Shown piece after piece: positions 1-8,030 of a stretch of 64,000 nucleotides of DNA. The position numbers and the translations under genes are program-made. The notes under the pieces are model-generated. The model was not told where the DNA came from. It searched no databases and was given only the letters and a program-made list of their open reading frames with translations. How positions within the stretch are numbered: position 1 is the first letter of the stretch; every line of letters begins with the position of its first letter. Source of the DNA: Arthrobacter sp. ok362 (GTDB taxonomy: Bacteria; Actinomycetota; Actinomycetes; Actinomycetales; Micrococcaceae); NCBI RefSeq assembly GCF_900102785.1, contig NZ_FNGC01000005.1:62001-126000 (forward strand), read 5' to 3'.

Positions 1-241
1 CAGCCAGCTCTTCCCGGTCCGGCTCCGCGGCACCGCCCTGGGCTTCGCCGCCGGCGTAGGCCGGCTGGGAGCCATTTTGGGCCCGGCCGTCACCGGCGCG
101 CTGGTCGCCGCCGGCATTGCCTACCCGTGGGGCTTCTACGTTTTCGCCGCCGCCGCAGTCCTGGCGGTCCTCGCCCTCGCCTTCGTCCCGCAGACCGTCG
201 CGGCAGTGTCCCGCACCGGCGCCAGCGTCGGGCGCTCCTAG
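1..241 (+). CDS. MFS transporter, C-terminal end (5' end outside window)
   Basis: The reading frame is open from base 2 and ends at a TAG at 239-241, so only the last 79 residues are present. They hold two hydrophobic stretches separated by a short loop. The start, SQLFPVRLRGTALGF, has the 'P-x-x-x-R-x-x-x-x-G' pattern that precedes TM11 in many major facilitator transporters, and GRLGAILGP resembles a TM11 helix. The substrate cannot be judged from this end alone. The stop codon overlaps the stop of the convergent FUSC gene (shared CTAG at 238-241), which leaves no room for a separate terminator. Assignment to MFS is inference from the C-terminal pattern. Confidence 0.7.
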   Translation, partial: SQLFPVRLRGTALGFAAGVGRLGAILGPAVTGALVAAGIAYPWGFYVFAAAAVLAVLALAFVPQTVAAVSRTGASVGRS

Positions 242-1320
242 GAGAAGCGCCCGGGGGTCCTCGTCCCGCGGCAGCCCCTGAGGCGGCGCCACGCGCCGGG
301 CGCCAGCACGACGGCGATGCCGACGGCGGCGCCGATGATGGTCTCCACGATCCTGTCGCGGAGCAGGATGCCGGGCGGCACGGGTGCCACGAGGAGCGTG
401 GACGTCAGCGCCAGCGGCGTGACGAAAACCTGCGCCAGCATGTACTGCCGGGCGATGAACATCTCGGCGCCGAACTGGCACGCGGCAATCACCAGCACCG
501 TCTGCCAGGGCGTCGGCTGCAGGAGCAGGATTCCGGCGAGCAGCACCAGCCCCAAAGCGGTGCCCGCGATGCGTTGCAGGCCGCGGCTGACGCGGTGCCG
601 GGTGGTGTGACCCACGAGCGGAACGACGGCGGCCACCATCGCCCAGTAACTGTGGCCAACTCCAAGCCACTCCCCGGCCAGGGTACCCAGCGTTCCTGCC
701 ACCCCTGCCGCCACGAGGTAGCCCGCGCTTTCGTGCCACGCGGTGCGCTTCTCCTCCGGCGTGAGGGCCGCGGGCCTAGGATTCACCCACGGGGTCCGGT
801 GGCTCCGGGCCACCCGCGAGGACTGGCCGATCACCAGGGAGAGAGCGACCGTGAGCACCGCGACGAGCATGCACTGCCACAGCGGCGGCTGGTTGGGGAT
901 TGACGCGATGGCCGCGAACGCAAAGATATGGAACAGCGAGCCCGCGGGACGCAGGCGCCACCACGCGACAACCAGGGAGCAGCCCCACGCGATCACCGTG
1001 GTGGCCACCACCAGGACCCAGGCAGCGCCTGCCGCGGAAAGCCCGGCAAGAGCGTCCACACGCTCAGTGAGGGCGGCCAGGAACATCACCAGCAGCATCA
1101 GCCCACCGGCCCGCACCTGGAGGGTCAATCGCCTGGCGTGCGGCTCATTCCGGCCGTAAATCCCGGTGAAGGCGCCGAAGGAAGCGAAGATGGCCAGATC
1201 CAGGCGGTCCAGCAGCACCAGCGTGATCAGCGGAACAAAGACCCCCACGGCGCAGCGCAGGGCGACCTGGTGGTCCTTGTTGCCCGGGGCGATGGTGAAC
1301 ATCTCGGAGAACAGCTTCAC
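238..1320 (-). CDS. FUSC-family inner membrane protein
   Basis: 360 residues, with two hydrophobic blocks (about residues 20-165 and 200-345) separated by a hydrophilic linker containing RSHRTPWVNPRP. The second block has SYWAMVAAVVPL followed by HTTRHRVSRGLQRIAGT. This is the 'W-x-x-x-x-x-x-x ... R-x-x-G-T-x-x-G' pattern of the FUSC/aromatic acid exporter-like superfamily. Such proteins are proposed to export aromatic or other organic acids across the membrane. The gene runs convergent to the MFS fragment and shares a 4-nt stop overlap with it. It starts at an ATG and is about 200 bp from the divergent mscL. The exported substrate is unknown. Confidence 0.8.
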   Translation of the reverse strand: MKLFSEMFTIAPGNKDHQVALRCAVGVFVPLITLVLLDRLDLAIFASFGAFTGIYGRNEPHARRLTLQVRAGGLMLLVMFLAALTERVDALAGLSAAGAAWVLVVATTVIAWGCSLVVAWWRLRPAGSLFHIFAFAAIASIPNQPPLWQCMLVAVLTVALSLVIGQSSRVARSHRTPWVNPRPAALTPEEKRTAWHESAGYLVAAGVAGTLGTLAGEWLGVGHSYWAMVAAVVPLVGHTTRHRVSRGLQRIAGTALGLVLLAGILLLQPTPWQTVLVIAACQFGAEMFIARQYMLAQVFVTPLALTSTLLVAPVPPGILLRDRIVETIIGAAVGIAVVLAPGAWRRLRGCRGTRTPGRFS

Positions 1321-1518
1321 GGGCTTGTCTTCACGGGTCGGGGGGCCTTTCGCAGCGGTCGGAGTGGTACGACGGCGTCACTGGCATCCACGCTGGATGT
1401 TACTCCGGAACCCCGCAGCTGCAGCATCGAGTCCCGTTGATCGGGATCTGCCGGACGCCCGCGAAGTGGTAGCGTCTATCGGTTGAGTCAAGCCAGCAAC
1501 GTACACCGGAGGTTCCCC

Positions 1519-2016
1519 ATGCTCAAAGGATTCAAGGATTTCATCCTGCGTGGCAACGTGATCGAACTGTCCATCGCCGTCGTGGTCGGCACCGCCTTCA
1601 CCGCCCTGGTCAGCGCTTTCACCACAAACATCGTCAACCCGATCCTCGCTGCTGCCGGCGGCGTCGAGACCCAGGGCCTGGGCTTCCACATCTGGCCGGG
1701 CAACGACAAGACCTTCGTCAACATCGGCGCCGTTGTGACGGCCTTCCTGACCTTCCTCATTACCGCCGCGGTGGTGTACTTCATCTTCGTGGCCCCCATG
1801 AACCGGATCAACCGAATGGTCAAGCACCGGCTCAGCGCAGCCGAGCCCGCGGAAGAGCCGATCCCGGCCGACACCGCGCTGCTGGCCGAGATCCGCGACC
1901 TTCTCGTCAACCTGGCCGGTCCGGTGTCCGACGGCGGCCGCGCCGGCGTCGCGGAGCATCCGGCCGGGAACACGCCGTCGGCCGTCCCTGCCGGAGTCAC
2001 AAGCCGCCAAGCTTAA
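1519..2016 (+). CDS. mscL: Large-conductance mechanosensitive channel MscL
   Basis: Homopentameric channel of the cytoplasmic membrane that opens under membrane tension and releases solutes on osmotic downshock. The start MLKGFKDFILRGNVIELSIA is the classic MscL N-terminal amphipathic helix plus TM1; TM2 lies at about residues 67-92 (AVVTAFLTFLITAAVVYF). The 165-residue length is slightly long for the family because of an acidic, Pro/Ala-rich tail. I chose the ATG at 1519 because GGAGG lies 7-8 nt upstream; an in-frame TTG at 1483 would add 12 residues not seen in the family. The TAA stop overlaps the stop of the convergent XRE gene in a shared TTAA. Confidence 0.95.
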   Translation: MLKGFKDFILRGNVIELSIAVVVGTAFTALVSAFTTNIVNPILAAAGGVETQGLGFHIWPGNDKTFVNIGAVVTAFLTFLITAAVVYFIFVAPMNRINRMVKHRLSAAEPAEEPIPADTALLAEIRDLLVNLAGPVSDGGRAGVAEHPAGNTPSAVPAGVTSRQA

Positions 2017-2228
2017 GACTCTGGGACTTCTTGTTCCTCGGGCGGGGTAAAGATGGACTCAATGGGTTGACCGAAGAGCCGGGCGATACGGAAGGCCAGT
2101 GGCAAAGCGGGGTCGTAGCGGCCTGTTTCCAGCGCGTTTACGGTCTGCCGTGAGACGCCGAGCCGGTCAGCGAGTGCACCCTGGGTCCAGCCGCGGCCCT
2201 CCCGCAGTGACTTGAGCTGGTTTTTCAT
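2013..2228 (-). CDS. Small XRE-family DNA-binding regulator
   Basis: A 71-residue protein that is almost entirely a helix-turn-helix domain: LKSLREGRGWTQGALADRLG followed by VSRQTVNALETGRYDPALPLAF, a textbook Cro/CI HTH. The ending, ARLFGQPIESIFTP, is typical of the YozG-like family of tiny XRE regulators that have no sensor domain. Its ATG at 2226-2228 overlaps the TGA of the upstream membrane-protein gene (ATGA), so the two are translationally coupled. In this family the regulator is commonly paired with a small membrane protein of unknown function, and autoregulation of the pair is the usual expectation (inference). The gene is convergent with mscL. Confidence 0.9.
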   Translation of the reverse strand: MKNQLKSLREGRGWTQGALADRLGVSRQTVNALETGRYDPALPLAFRIARLFGQPIESIFTPPEEQEVPES

Positions 2229-2641
2229 CGTCTTCCAACGACCGCGCCGGAGATAATCCACCCGAGCATGCCTGCGCCGTAGATGATCCACCCGACTCCA
2301 GAAATGCTGAGCCCGGCGATCTCCAGGAAGGCCAGGGTCACGGAAGCAATCATGGCGACGGCAAACCCTCCCCCGAGCGCCTGCAGCAGGAGCAGCCGCT
2401 GGTAGTCGTCAATCCGCCGCACATGGCGCAGCACGGCGCGCACGATCCACAACGCCGGAATCACCGGCAGGACCGCCCAGAGGAATCGCCACGGACTATC
2501 GCCGTCGAGGCCCCCCCACACCAGCACGCCGACGAGCACCACCGCGTAAGCGAGTATGCCAGGCCAAAATTCACGTTGATACGCGCGGGATTTCTCGCGA
2601 TCGCCCTCGCTACGATCCTTGCTGTCAAGTTTGTTTGTCAT
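2225..2641 (-). CDS. Four-helix membrane protein paired with the XRE regulator
   Basis: 138 residues: a charged, Lys/Arg/Asp-rich N-terminus of about 25 residues, then four predicted membrane helices (about 28-46, 52-70, 88-108 and 114-134) with a basic loop, RHVRRIDDYQR, between helices 2 and 3. I do not recognise a specific catalytic motif. It resembles the small membrane proteins encoded next to YozG-type XRE regulators, and the 4-nt ATGA overlap with that regulator supports a functional pair. A role in sensing membrane state, with the regulator as output, is inference only. It starts at an ATG, and the gene upstream on the other strand is divergent. Confidence 0.75.
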   Translation of the reverse strand: MTNKLDSKDRSEGDREKSRAYQREFWPGILAYAVVLVGVLVWGGLDGDSPWRFLWAVLPVIPALWIVRAVLRHVRRIDDYQRLLLLQALGGGFAVAMIASVTLAFLEIAGLSISGVGWIIYGAGMLGWIISGAVVGRR

Positions 2642-2783
2642 GGCTCTATCTTGGAGTCATGCGCCAGCCCTGTCAAGGACGCTTGTCATTGATATTTGGC
2701 CGGCTCTATGGCGGGCAGGAGGTCCGGAGTACTTTGATGTAGACGCCCCCGCCACGCGAGCCTGGATGCCGAGGAGGAACACC

Positions 2784-3377
2784 ATGCCGGATGTTCACTG
2801 GAACCACGAGCTGGTGGATCAATTGGACTGGCATTTTGCCAATCAGGCCCGCCCGAGGCTGGATGGGTTGACTGACGACGAGTATTTTTGGGAGCCGGTT
2901 CCGGGCTGGAGTCTCCGACACAGGGACGCCTCAACGGCCCCGACCGCGCCGGGTACGGGTGATTTCACCATTGATTTCAGCTACCCGGAGCCCGTTCCGG
3001 CTCCGGTGACGACCATTGCCTGGCGCCTGTGCCACATTCTGGTCGGCGTGCTGGGCGCGCGCACGGCATCGCACTTTGACGGTCCTGCAGTGGATTACCA
3101 GAACTTCGCCTACCCAGGCACTGCGGCCCTGGCACTGGCCCAACTGGACGAGTATTACGCCCGGTGGATCCAGGGCGTGAAGAGCCTTGACGAGGCGGGT
3201 TTGGGGGCACCCTGCGGCGCGGCCGAAGGTCCGTTCGCCGATGCACCCATGGCAGCACTGGTCCTGCACATCAACCGCGAGACGATCCATCACCTGGCCG
3301 AGGTCGCCCTGCTCCGCGACCTCTACGCGCACCGTCACTTGCTGCAACGCGGCTCGGAGGGTGAACCAGGCCTGTAG
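2784..3377 (+). CDS. DinB-superfamily protein (probable metal-binding four-helix bundle)
   Basis: 197 residues. It opens with WNHELVDQLDWHFANQARPRL and ends with HINRETIHHLAEVALLRDLY, the helix arrangement of the DinB/maleylpyruvate isomerase-like superfamily, in which three histidines bind a metal. Candidate ligands are the His of WRLCHILVG and the His residues of the final INRETIHH helix. Members act as thiol-dependent transferases or isomerases; the substrate here is unknown. The start at 2784 follows a strong GAGGAGG at 2771-2777, while the longer in-frame extension back to 2619 has no ribosome-binding site. No partner gene is evident. Confidence 0.8.
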   Translation: MPDVHWNHELVDQLDWHFANQARPRLDGLTDDEYFWEPVPGWSLRHRDASTAPTAPGTGDFTIDFSYPEPVPAPVTTIAWRLCHILVGVLGARTASHFDGPAVDYQNFAYPGTAALALAQLDEYYARWIQGVKSLDEAGLGAPCGAAEGPFADAPMAALVLHINRETIHHLAEVALLRDLYAHRHLLQRGSEGEPGL

Positions 3378-3472
3378 CGAGTCCTCTCCTGCACTGTCCT
3401 GGTCCAAGTGCCGGTCCGAAACCGTCACCCGGCGGCAACCCGGCCGAAACAGCTGGCCGGAATCATGGGAGT

Positions 3473-4378
3473 ATGACGCGCAAAGCCCAGCCCCCCGCCA
3501 CCTCCGAGTTGCGCTGCGAAGTGTGCGGCCAGATGCCCGAACCGACCAAGGCGCGGCTGACCCTCGCCAATGTCGCCGTGATGCTTCCGATCGAATTGCT
3601 GGTGCACGCGGCTGTAGTGGAAACCCACTTGCCTTACGTTGCAAAGGTCCTGGTTCTGACCATGACCGCGACCATCCTGGTGATCTGGGTGGCCGAACCC
3701 TCGGCAGCCCGGATGCTCAGGGGCTGGCTGCATGCCCCGGCCCTGCGCCACCGCAAACGGCTCGTCGCCGCGCCTGCCCTGTGGCGGGCGCGGACCGTCC
3801 TGAAAGACAAGCCCGGGTCGCTGCAGAAACTGACGCAGGCCCTGGCCGGGCTGAACACGAACATCCTCAGCATTCATGTTCACCCCGTGGCCGGCGGCGT
3901 GCTGGACGAGCTCGTGCTCTCGGCACCGGGCGAAGTCCGCGAAACCGAGTTGCTCCGGGCGCTGCGGGCGGGCGGCGGAGCGGATCCGCACGTCTGGGCG
4001 ACCACCGCCCTGGCCATGGCCGACGGGCAAACCGGCGCACTGAGCCTGGCCGCCCGGATCGCCGCCAGTCCGGAGGAGCTGCCGCTGGCAGTGGCGGAAC
4101 TGCTGCGGGCGCGGATCGAGCCGGCGGCGGATGCGGACACTGCGACGGCGGAACGCGACCTCGCAGGGAACGGCACCCCACGGGAGGGCACAGGCAGCAC
4201 CTTCCTGAGGATCCCGACCGCTTGGCACGGCCCGATCACCTTTTCCCGGTCTGGCGAACCGTTCACTCCGGCGGAGTCCGCGCGCGCCCACCGCCTGGCC
4301 GAACTTGCGGAGATCCTAGCGCACAGGTCGGGCTCGCCGGTTGCCGGCGGCAGATCCCCCGAAGCGGAGTCCGCCTAG
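3473..4378 (+). CDS. Membrane-anchored ACT-domain protein of unknown role
   Basis: 301 residues. The N-terminus carries a CxxC pair (Cys15, Cys18) in a short hydrophilic segment, followed by two predicted membrane helices (about 29-49 and 54-76). Residues about 107-175 form an ACT-like domain: TVLKDKPGSLQKLTQALA is the characteristic 'D-x-P-G-x-L' strand-loop-helix, and LNTNILSIHVHP follows. A second conserved-looking piece near 235-275 (STFLRIPTAWHGPITFSR) does not match a fold I know. ACT domains usually sense amino acids, so a membrane-linked ligand sensor is possible but unproven. The gene ends in a TAG sharing four bases with the convergent lipid kinase stop. Confidence 0.7.
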   Translation: MTRKAQPPATSELRCEVCGQMPEPTKARLTLANVAVMLPIELLVHAAVVETHLPYVAKVLVLTMTATILVIWVAEPSAARMLRGWLHAPALRHRKRLVAAPALWRARTVLKDKPGSLQKLTQALAGLNTNILSIHVHPVAGGVLDELVLSAPGEVRETELLRALRAGGGADPHVWATTALAMADGQTGALSLAARIAASPEELPLAVAELLRARIEPAADADTATAERDLAGNGTPREGTGSTFLRIPTAWHGPITFSRSGEPFTPAESARAHRLAELAEILAHRSGSPVAGGRSPEAESA

Positions 4379-5334
4379 ACGGCGGCCATTCTGATCTTGA
4401 GCGCGTCCGGATCCAGGGTCACGGCCAGGTGCTTCCCGGTGCCGAGATGATCGCCGTCCAGTTGAAACTCCTGCTCGCGCTCCAGGGTGATTTCGGCAGT
4501 TCTTCCTTGGAAGTAATCCACGGACTCGGTCTCGTTCTTGTTCCGGCCGAAAATGCCGGCAATCACGCCGAGCCAGCCGAGCCGCCCACGGGGGGACAGG
4601 ATCAACAGGTCAAGCACGCCGTCGTCCACTTCCGCCTCAGGGAAGATCTCGATGCCGCCCATGATTTTGCCGCAGTTTCCGACCATGACGCTGCGGATCC
4701 GCCGCCGCACGGGGTGCTGGCCGTCAATGCTGATCCTGGCCTTCACCGGCTTGCCGGGGAGTTTGCGGATGCCCGCCTCAACGTAGGCAAGCCAGCCCAT
4801 CCGGTCTTTGAGCACATCCACGGTGTCGGCCATGATGGCGGCGTCATACCCGAGTCCGGCCATCACCAGGAACACCTGCTCGTCATCCGACCCGTCAAGG
4901 GTCGCCTTGACGACGTCGACGGATCTGTCGCTGCCGCTGAGGACGTCGTAGCTGGCGGCCACGGGGTCGGTGATGTCGACGCCGAGGTTGCGGGCCAGCA
5001 GGTTGCCGGTGCCCAGGGGCACCAGGCCCATCGGCGTTCCGGTGCCCGCGAGGACCTCCGCCACGCAGCGGACTGTTCCGTCGCCGCCCGCCGCGATCAC
5101 GACGTCGACCCCGGCGTCCAGTGCCTCCCGGGCCTGGCCAAGCCCGGTGTCCTCCTTGGTGGTCTCCAGCCACAGCGGCTCGGCCCAGCCCTGGGTCTCG
5201 CACAGGCGGAAGAAGGAGGCACGGAAGCTCTCGCCGGGAGACTTCATGGGGTTGATAACCACGGCGGCGCGCCTGGACGCTGCGTTGTCCTGGGTGTTCG
5301 GGGTTCCCGGAGTCGCGGTGTTGTTCTCTGTCAT
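4375..5334 (-). CDS. Diacylglycerol kinase family lipid kinase
   Basis: 319 residues with the DAGK catalytic fold: RRAAVVINPMKSPG (strand 1), GGDGTVRCV at 83-91 (nucleotide-binding loop), and PLGTGNLLARNLG at 106-118 (second signature). The C-terminal half carries the beta-sandwich found in DgkB/YegS-type soluble kinases. The enzyme should phosphorylate diacylglycerol or a related lipid at the membrane surface, returning it to phospholipid synthesis; the exact lipid is not readable. AAGGAC precedes the ATG. It is convergent with the ACT-domain gene (shared CTAG at 4375-4378). A second, unrelated DAGK-type domain occurs in the PAP2 fusion at 50.4 kb. Confidence 0.88.
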   Translation of the reverse strand: MTENNTATPGTPNTQDNAASRRAAVVINPMKSPGESFRASFFRLCETQGWAEPLWLETTKEDTGLGQAREALDAGVDVVIAAGGDGTVRCVAEVLAGTGTPMGLVPLGTGNLLARNLGVDITDPVAASYDVLSGSDRSVDVVKATLDGSDDEQVFLVMAGLGYDAAIMADTVDVLKDRMGWLAYVEAGIRKLPGKPVKARISIDGQHPVRRRIRSVMVGNCGKIMGGIEIFPEAEVDDGVLDLLILSPRGRLGWLGVIAGIFGRNKNETESVDYFQGRTAEITLEREQEFQLDGDHLGTGKHLAVTLDPDALKIRMAAV

Positions 5335-5507
5335 GGCGTCCTTAGGGGCAATTGGGCGAAATAGTACCCGAACTGAAATCCTAGCCGCAGTGCCCGCGTA
5401 ACCTCCGCAGGGCCGGCGCGAATCGTGGACGTGCGCTCCGCCACCTCACTAGACTGGGCTTCGTGATGTTCCGGGGGCTGCACTCCGGACGCCGAAAGCG
5501 GGGGCAG

Positions 5508-5744
5508 ATGACTGAACCAGAGAATTATTCAGCAACAGCTGAATCATCCAGCATGGATCCCCACGACTGGGGCCGGGCGATGGCACTGGCGCTCACGCGA
5601 CTGGCCGAGCAGATCGAGCCCGAAGGCAGCGACGACATCCATGCCCTGGTGGTGGGCCGGGACCTGCACCTGAAAATCAGTGACGAGCCCGGGGGCGTCA
5701 CGATCACGGTTTCCACAGAGCCCATCCGAGACCCCGCTCCCTGA
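5508..5744 (+). CDS. Small hypothetical protein
   Basis: 78 residues, acidic, no membrane helix. The first 20 residues are Ser/Glu-rich and probably disordered; DWGRAMALALTRLAEQIE then predicts a helix, followed by a small beta-rich part (ALVVGRDLHLKI, VTITVST). I do not recognise the family. The ATG at 5508 follows a GGGGGC run; an in-frame GTG at 5463 would add 15 basic residues and is less likely. It stands alone between the divergent lipid kinase gene and the convergent pcaR. Confidence 0.55.
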   Translation: MTEPENYSATAESSSMDPHDWGRAMALALTRLAEQIEPEGSDDIHALVVGRDLHLKISDEPGGVTITVSTEPIRDPAP

Positions 5745-5780
5745 CGGTCCTTTTCCCAGACGTCCCGTCAGAGACGTGGT

Positions 5781-6587
5781 TCACCGTCCCGAGGTCAGGT
5801 CCTCGGAGATAACTTCCGCTGTGGCCACCGTCGCCTCACGCACGGCCTTGAGATAGGCAGCGGGGTCGGCCTGAGCGGACACCGTCTGGGCCTGCAGCGA
5901 GACGTTGATGGCCGCCACCACCTTGGGCCCGTCATGGACCGGCGCCGCAATGGACATCAGTCCCAGCTCCAGCTCCTGGTCCAGCAGGCACCAGCCCTGG
6001 GTGCGGACCGTATCCAGCTCCGCCAGAAGGGCAGCCCGCGTTCCGATGGCTCCCGGAGTGAGCGGCCGGATCTCGGCGGCCGCGAGGTAGTCTTCCAGCT
6101 TCGCCGGCGGCAGGGCCGCGAGCAGCACCCTGCCCATGGACGTCGCGTAGGCGGGGAAACGGGTGCCCACCGTAATGCCGACCGTCATGATCCGCCGGGT
6201 GGACACCCGGGCGATGTAGGCGATGTCGGTGCCCTCGAGCACCGCGGCCGACGTCGACTCCCCCAGTTCGAGCGAGAGCTCCTCCAAATGCGGTTGGGCC
6301 AGCTGCGGCAGGGACAGCCCGGACAGGTAGGCGTAGCCGAGCTGCAGCACTTTGGCGGTCAGGGCGAAGATCTTGCCGTCCGAACGGACATAGCCCAACT
6401 CCGCGAGCGTGTGCAGGAACCGCCGGGCCGTGGCCCGGGTCAGCTCGGTCCGGGCCGCCACCTCGGTCAGCGTCATCTTGGGGTGATCCGTGTCGAACGC
6501 ACGGATCACGGCGAGCCCGCGCGCCAGCGACTGCACGTACTGGTCGCTGGCCGCAGGCGCGCCGCCGCTCTTGGCTGGCTCAATCAT
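5781..6587 (-). CDS. pcaR: IclR-family regulator of the beta-ketoadipate pathway (PcaR/PcaU type)
   Basis: 268 residues. The N-terminal winged HTH spans about 17-75 (QSLARGLAVIRAF, then LTEVAARTELTRATARRFLHTL), and the rest is an IclR effector domain ending in APVHDGPKVVAAINVS. The 'QSLARGL.VI..F' and 'RATARRFLHTL' pieces are characteristic of the PcaR/PcaU/PobR branch, which senses beta-ketoadipate or protocatechuate. It is the last gene of the long minus-strand catabolic run, 60 bp after pcaJ, and could be read with it or from its own promoter. As a PcaR-type activator it should control the pca genes (inference from family and position). Confidence 0.88.
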   Translation of the reverse strand: MIEPAKSGGAPAASDQYVQSLARGLAVIRAFDTDHPKMTLTEVAARTELTRATARRFLHTLAELGYVRSDGKIFALTAKVLQLGYAYLSGLSLPQLAQPHLEELSLELGESTSAAVLEGTDIAYIARVSTRRIMTVGITVGTRFPAYATSMGRVLLAALPPAKLEDYLAAAEIRPLTPGAIGTRAALLAELDTVRTQGWCLLDQELELGLMSIAAPVHDGPKVVAAINVSLQAQTVSAQADPAAYLKAVREATVATAEVISEDLTSGR

Positions 6588-6647
6588 TTCTCGCCTTTCG
6601 GTCCCGCATCACTTTAGCCGTGCGCAGGTCATCCGGCCGCAGGCCCT

Positions 6648-7334
6648 TCAGCTCGGGTCCGCCGCCCGGAGCGGCACCGGGACCATGGCCTGGAGTTCCT
6701 CGAGCGTGCAGCCGAAGGTCTCGCGGACCTGAACGCCGTCGAGTCCGGTCAGGAAGACGGCCTTGTCAGTGTAGATGCGGGTCACGCAGCCGATCCCGGT
6801 CAGCGGGTAGGTGCAGGCCTCCACGAGCTTGGACACGCCGTCGCGGGTCAGGAGCGTCATCATGACGAAGACGTCCTTGGCGCCCGTGGCGAGGTCCATG
6901 GCGCCCCCGACGGCGGGAATCGCGTCCGGCGCCCCGGTGTGCCAGTTGGCGAGGTCCCCCCTGGCCGAGACCTGGAAGGCGCCCAGCACGCAGATGTCCA
7001 AGTGCCCGCCGCGCATGATCGCGAAGGAGTCCGCGTGGTGGAAGTAGGACGCCCCGGGAAGCTCCGTCACGGGGATCTTGCCGGCATTGATGAGGTCGCC
7101 GTCGATCTGGTCCCCGGCAGCTTCCGGGCCCATGCCGAGCATGCCGTTCTCGGTGTGGAGCGTGATGTTCTGCTCCGGCTCGAGGTAGTTGGAGACCAGC
7201 GTGGGCTGGCCGATGCCGAGGTTCACGAAGGACCCGGGCTGGATGTCGCGGGCCACAAGGCGGGCGAGGTCGTCACGGCCCAGCGGCTTGTCGGATGCCT
7301 GGATGCCGGCCTGGCTGTTGGACTGGATGCTCAT
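6648..7334 (-). CDS. pcaJ: 3-oxoadipate CoA-transferase, subunit B
   Basis: 228 residues from the ATG at 7334. Together with PcaI it moves CoA from succinyl-CoA to beta-ketoadipate, giving beta-ketoadipyl-CoA. GIGQPTLVSNYL and the TENGMLGMGP motif carry the catalytic glutamate (Glu62), which forms the acyl-enzyme intermediate in class I CoA transferases; GGAMDLATGAKDVFVMM follows as expected for subunit B. An in-frame start 14 codons upstream would overlap pcaI, so the later ATG, 1 nt beyond the pcaI stop, is preferred. Sequence alone does not separate beta-ketoadipate from acetoacetate specificity; the neighbours decide it. Confidence 0.93.
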   Translation of the reverse strand: MSIQSNSQAGIQASDKPLGRDDLARLVARDIQPGSFVNLGIGQPTLVSNYLEPEQNITLHTENGMLGMGPEAAGDQIDGDLINAGKIPVTELPGASYFHHADSFAIMRGGHLDICVLGAFQVSARGDLANWHTGAPDAIPAVGGAMDLATGAKDVFVMMTLLTRDGVSKLVEACTYPLTGIGCVTRIYTDKAVFLTGLDGVQVRETFGCTLEELQAMVPVPLRAADPS

Positions 7335-7335
7335 C

Positions 7336-8025
7336 TCAGGCCACGCTTTCTGTCTTGCCTGCGGCTGCGGCCACACGGACGATGCTGTTGACGTAGATGC
7401 CGGGGGTCACGATGACTTCCGGGTCCAGGCCGCCTGTGGGTACGATCTCGGACACCTGGACGATGGTGTGTTTCGCGGCGGCGGCCATGATGGGACCGAA
7501 GTTCCGTGCGGTCTTGCGGTAGACGAGATTGCCCCTGCCGTCCGCCGTGAGGGCCTTGATCAGGGCGACGTCGGCGTGGATGGGAGTCTCGAAGACCTGG
7601 CCGCGGCCGTCGAGGATGCGGGTTTCCTTGCCCTCGGCGAGCATGGTGCCGTAGCCGGTGGGCGTGAAGAAGCCGCCGATCCCAGCTCCCGCGGCGCGGA
7701 TCCGCTCCGCGAGGTTCCCCTGCGGGACGAGTTCGAGTTCGATCTCGCCGGCCCGGAACTTGGCGTCAAAGTGCCAGGAGTCGGACTGCCGCGGGAAGGA
7801 GCAGATCATCTTCTTCACCCGGCCTTCCTTGATGAGCAGGGCCAGGCCCTGATCGCCCTGGCCGGCGTTGTTGTTCACCACGGTCAGGTCAGTGGCGCCG
7901 CAGTCCAGCAGCGCGTCGATCAGTTCGAACGGCTGCCCGGCGTTGCCGAAGCCGCCGATCATCACGGTGGAGCCGTTCTTGATGCCGGCGACGGCCTCCC
8001 CGACGGTGTCAATGAAATTCAGCAT
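7336..8025 (-). CDS. pcaI: 3-oxoadipate CoA-transferase, subunit A
   Basis: 229 residues. The glycine-rich GSTVMIGGFGNAGQP near the N-terminus is the CoA-binding/oxyanion segment of class I CoA-transferase alpha subunits, and EIELVPQGNLAERIRA-like spacing (here ELELVPQGNLAERIRA) and GFFTPTGYGT match this subunit. It acts with PcaJ on beta-ketoadipate. Five bases separate its ATG from the pcaF stop, and one base separates its stop from pcaJ, so the three genes form a tight cassette. A GGGAG run lies directly before the ATG, closer than usual for a ribosome-binding site. Confidence 0.94.
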   Translation of the reverse strand: MLNFIDTVGEAVAGIKNGSTVMIGGFGNAGQPFELIDALLDCGATDLTVVNNNAGQGDQGLALLIKEGRVKKMICSFPRQSDSWHFDAKFRAGEIELELVPQGNLAERIRAAGAGIGGFFTPTGYGTMLAEGKETRILDGRGQVFETPIHADVALIKALTADGRGNLVYRKTARNFGPIMAAAAKHTIVQVSEIVPTGGLDPEVIVTPGIYVNSIVRVAAAAGKTESVA

Positions 8026-8030
8026 CTCCC

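Noticed and set aside
1483-1518. Longer MscL start at TTG
   Set aside because: The ATG at 1519 has GGAGG at proper distance and gives the standard family N-terminus.
3187-5364. 725-residue open frame on the plus strand
   Set aside because: It runs antisense to the lipid kinase and out of frame through the DinB and ACT genes; long shadow frames are usual at this GC content.
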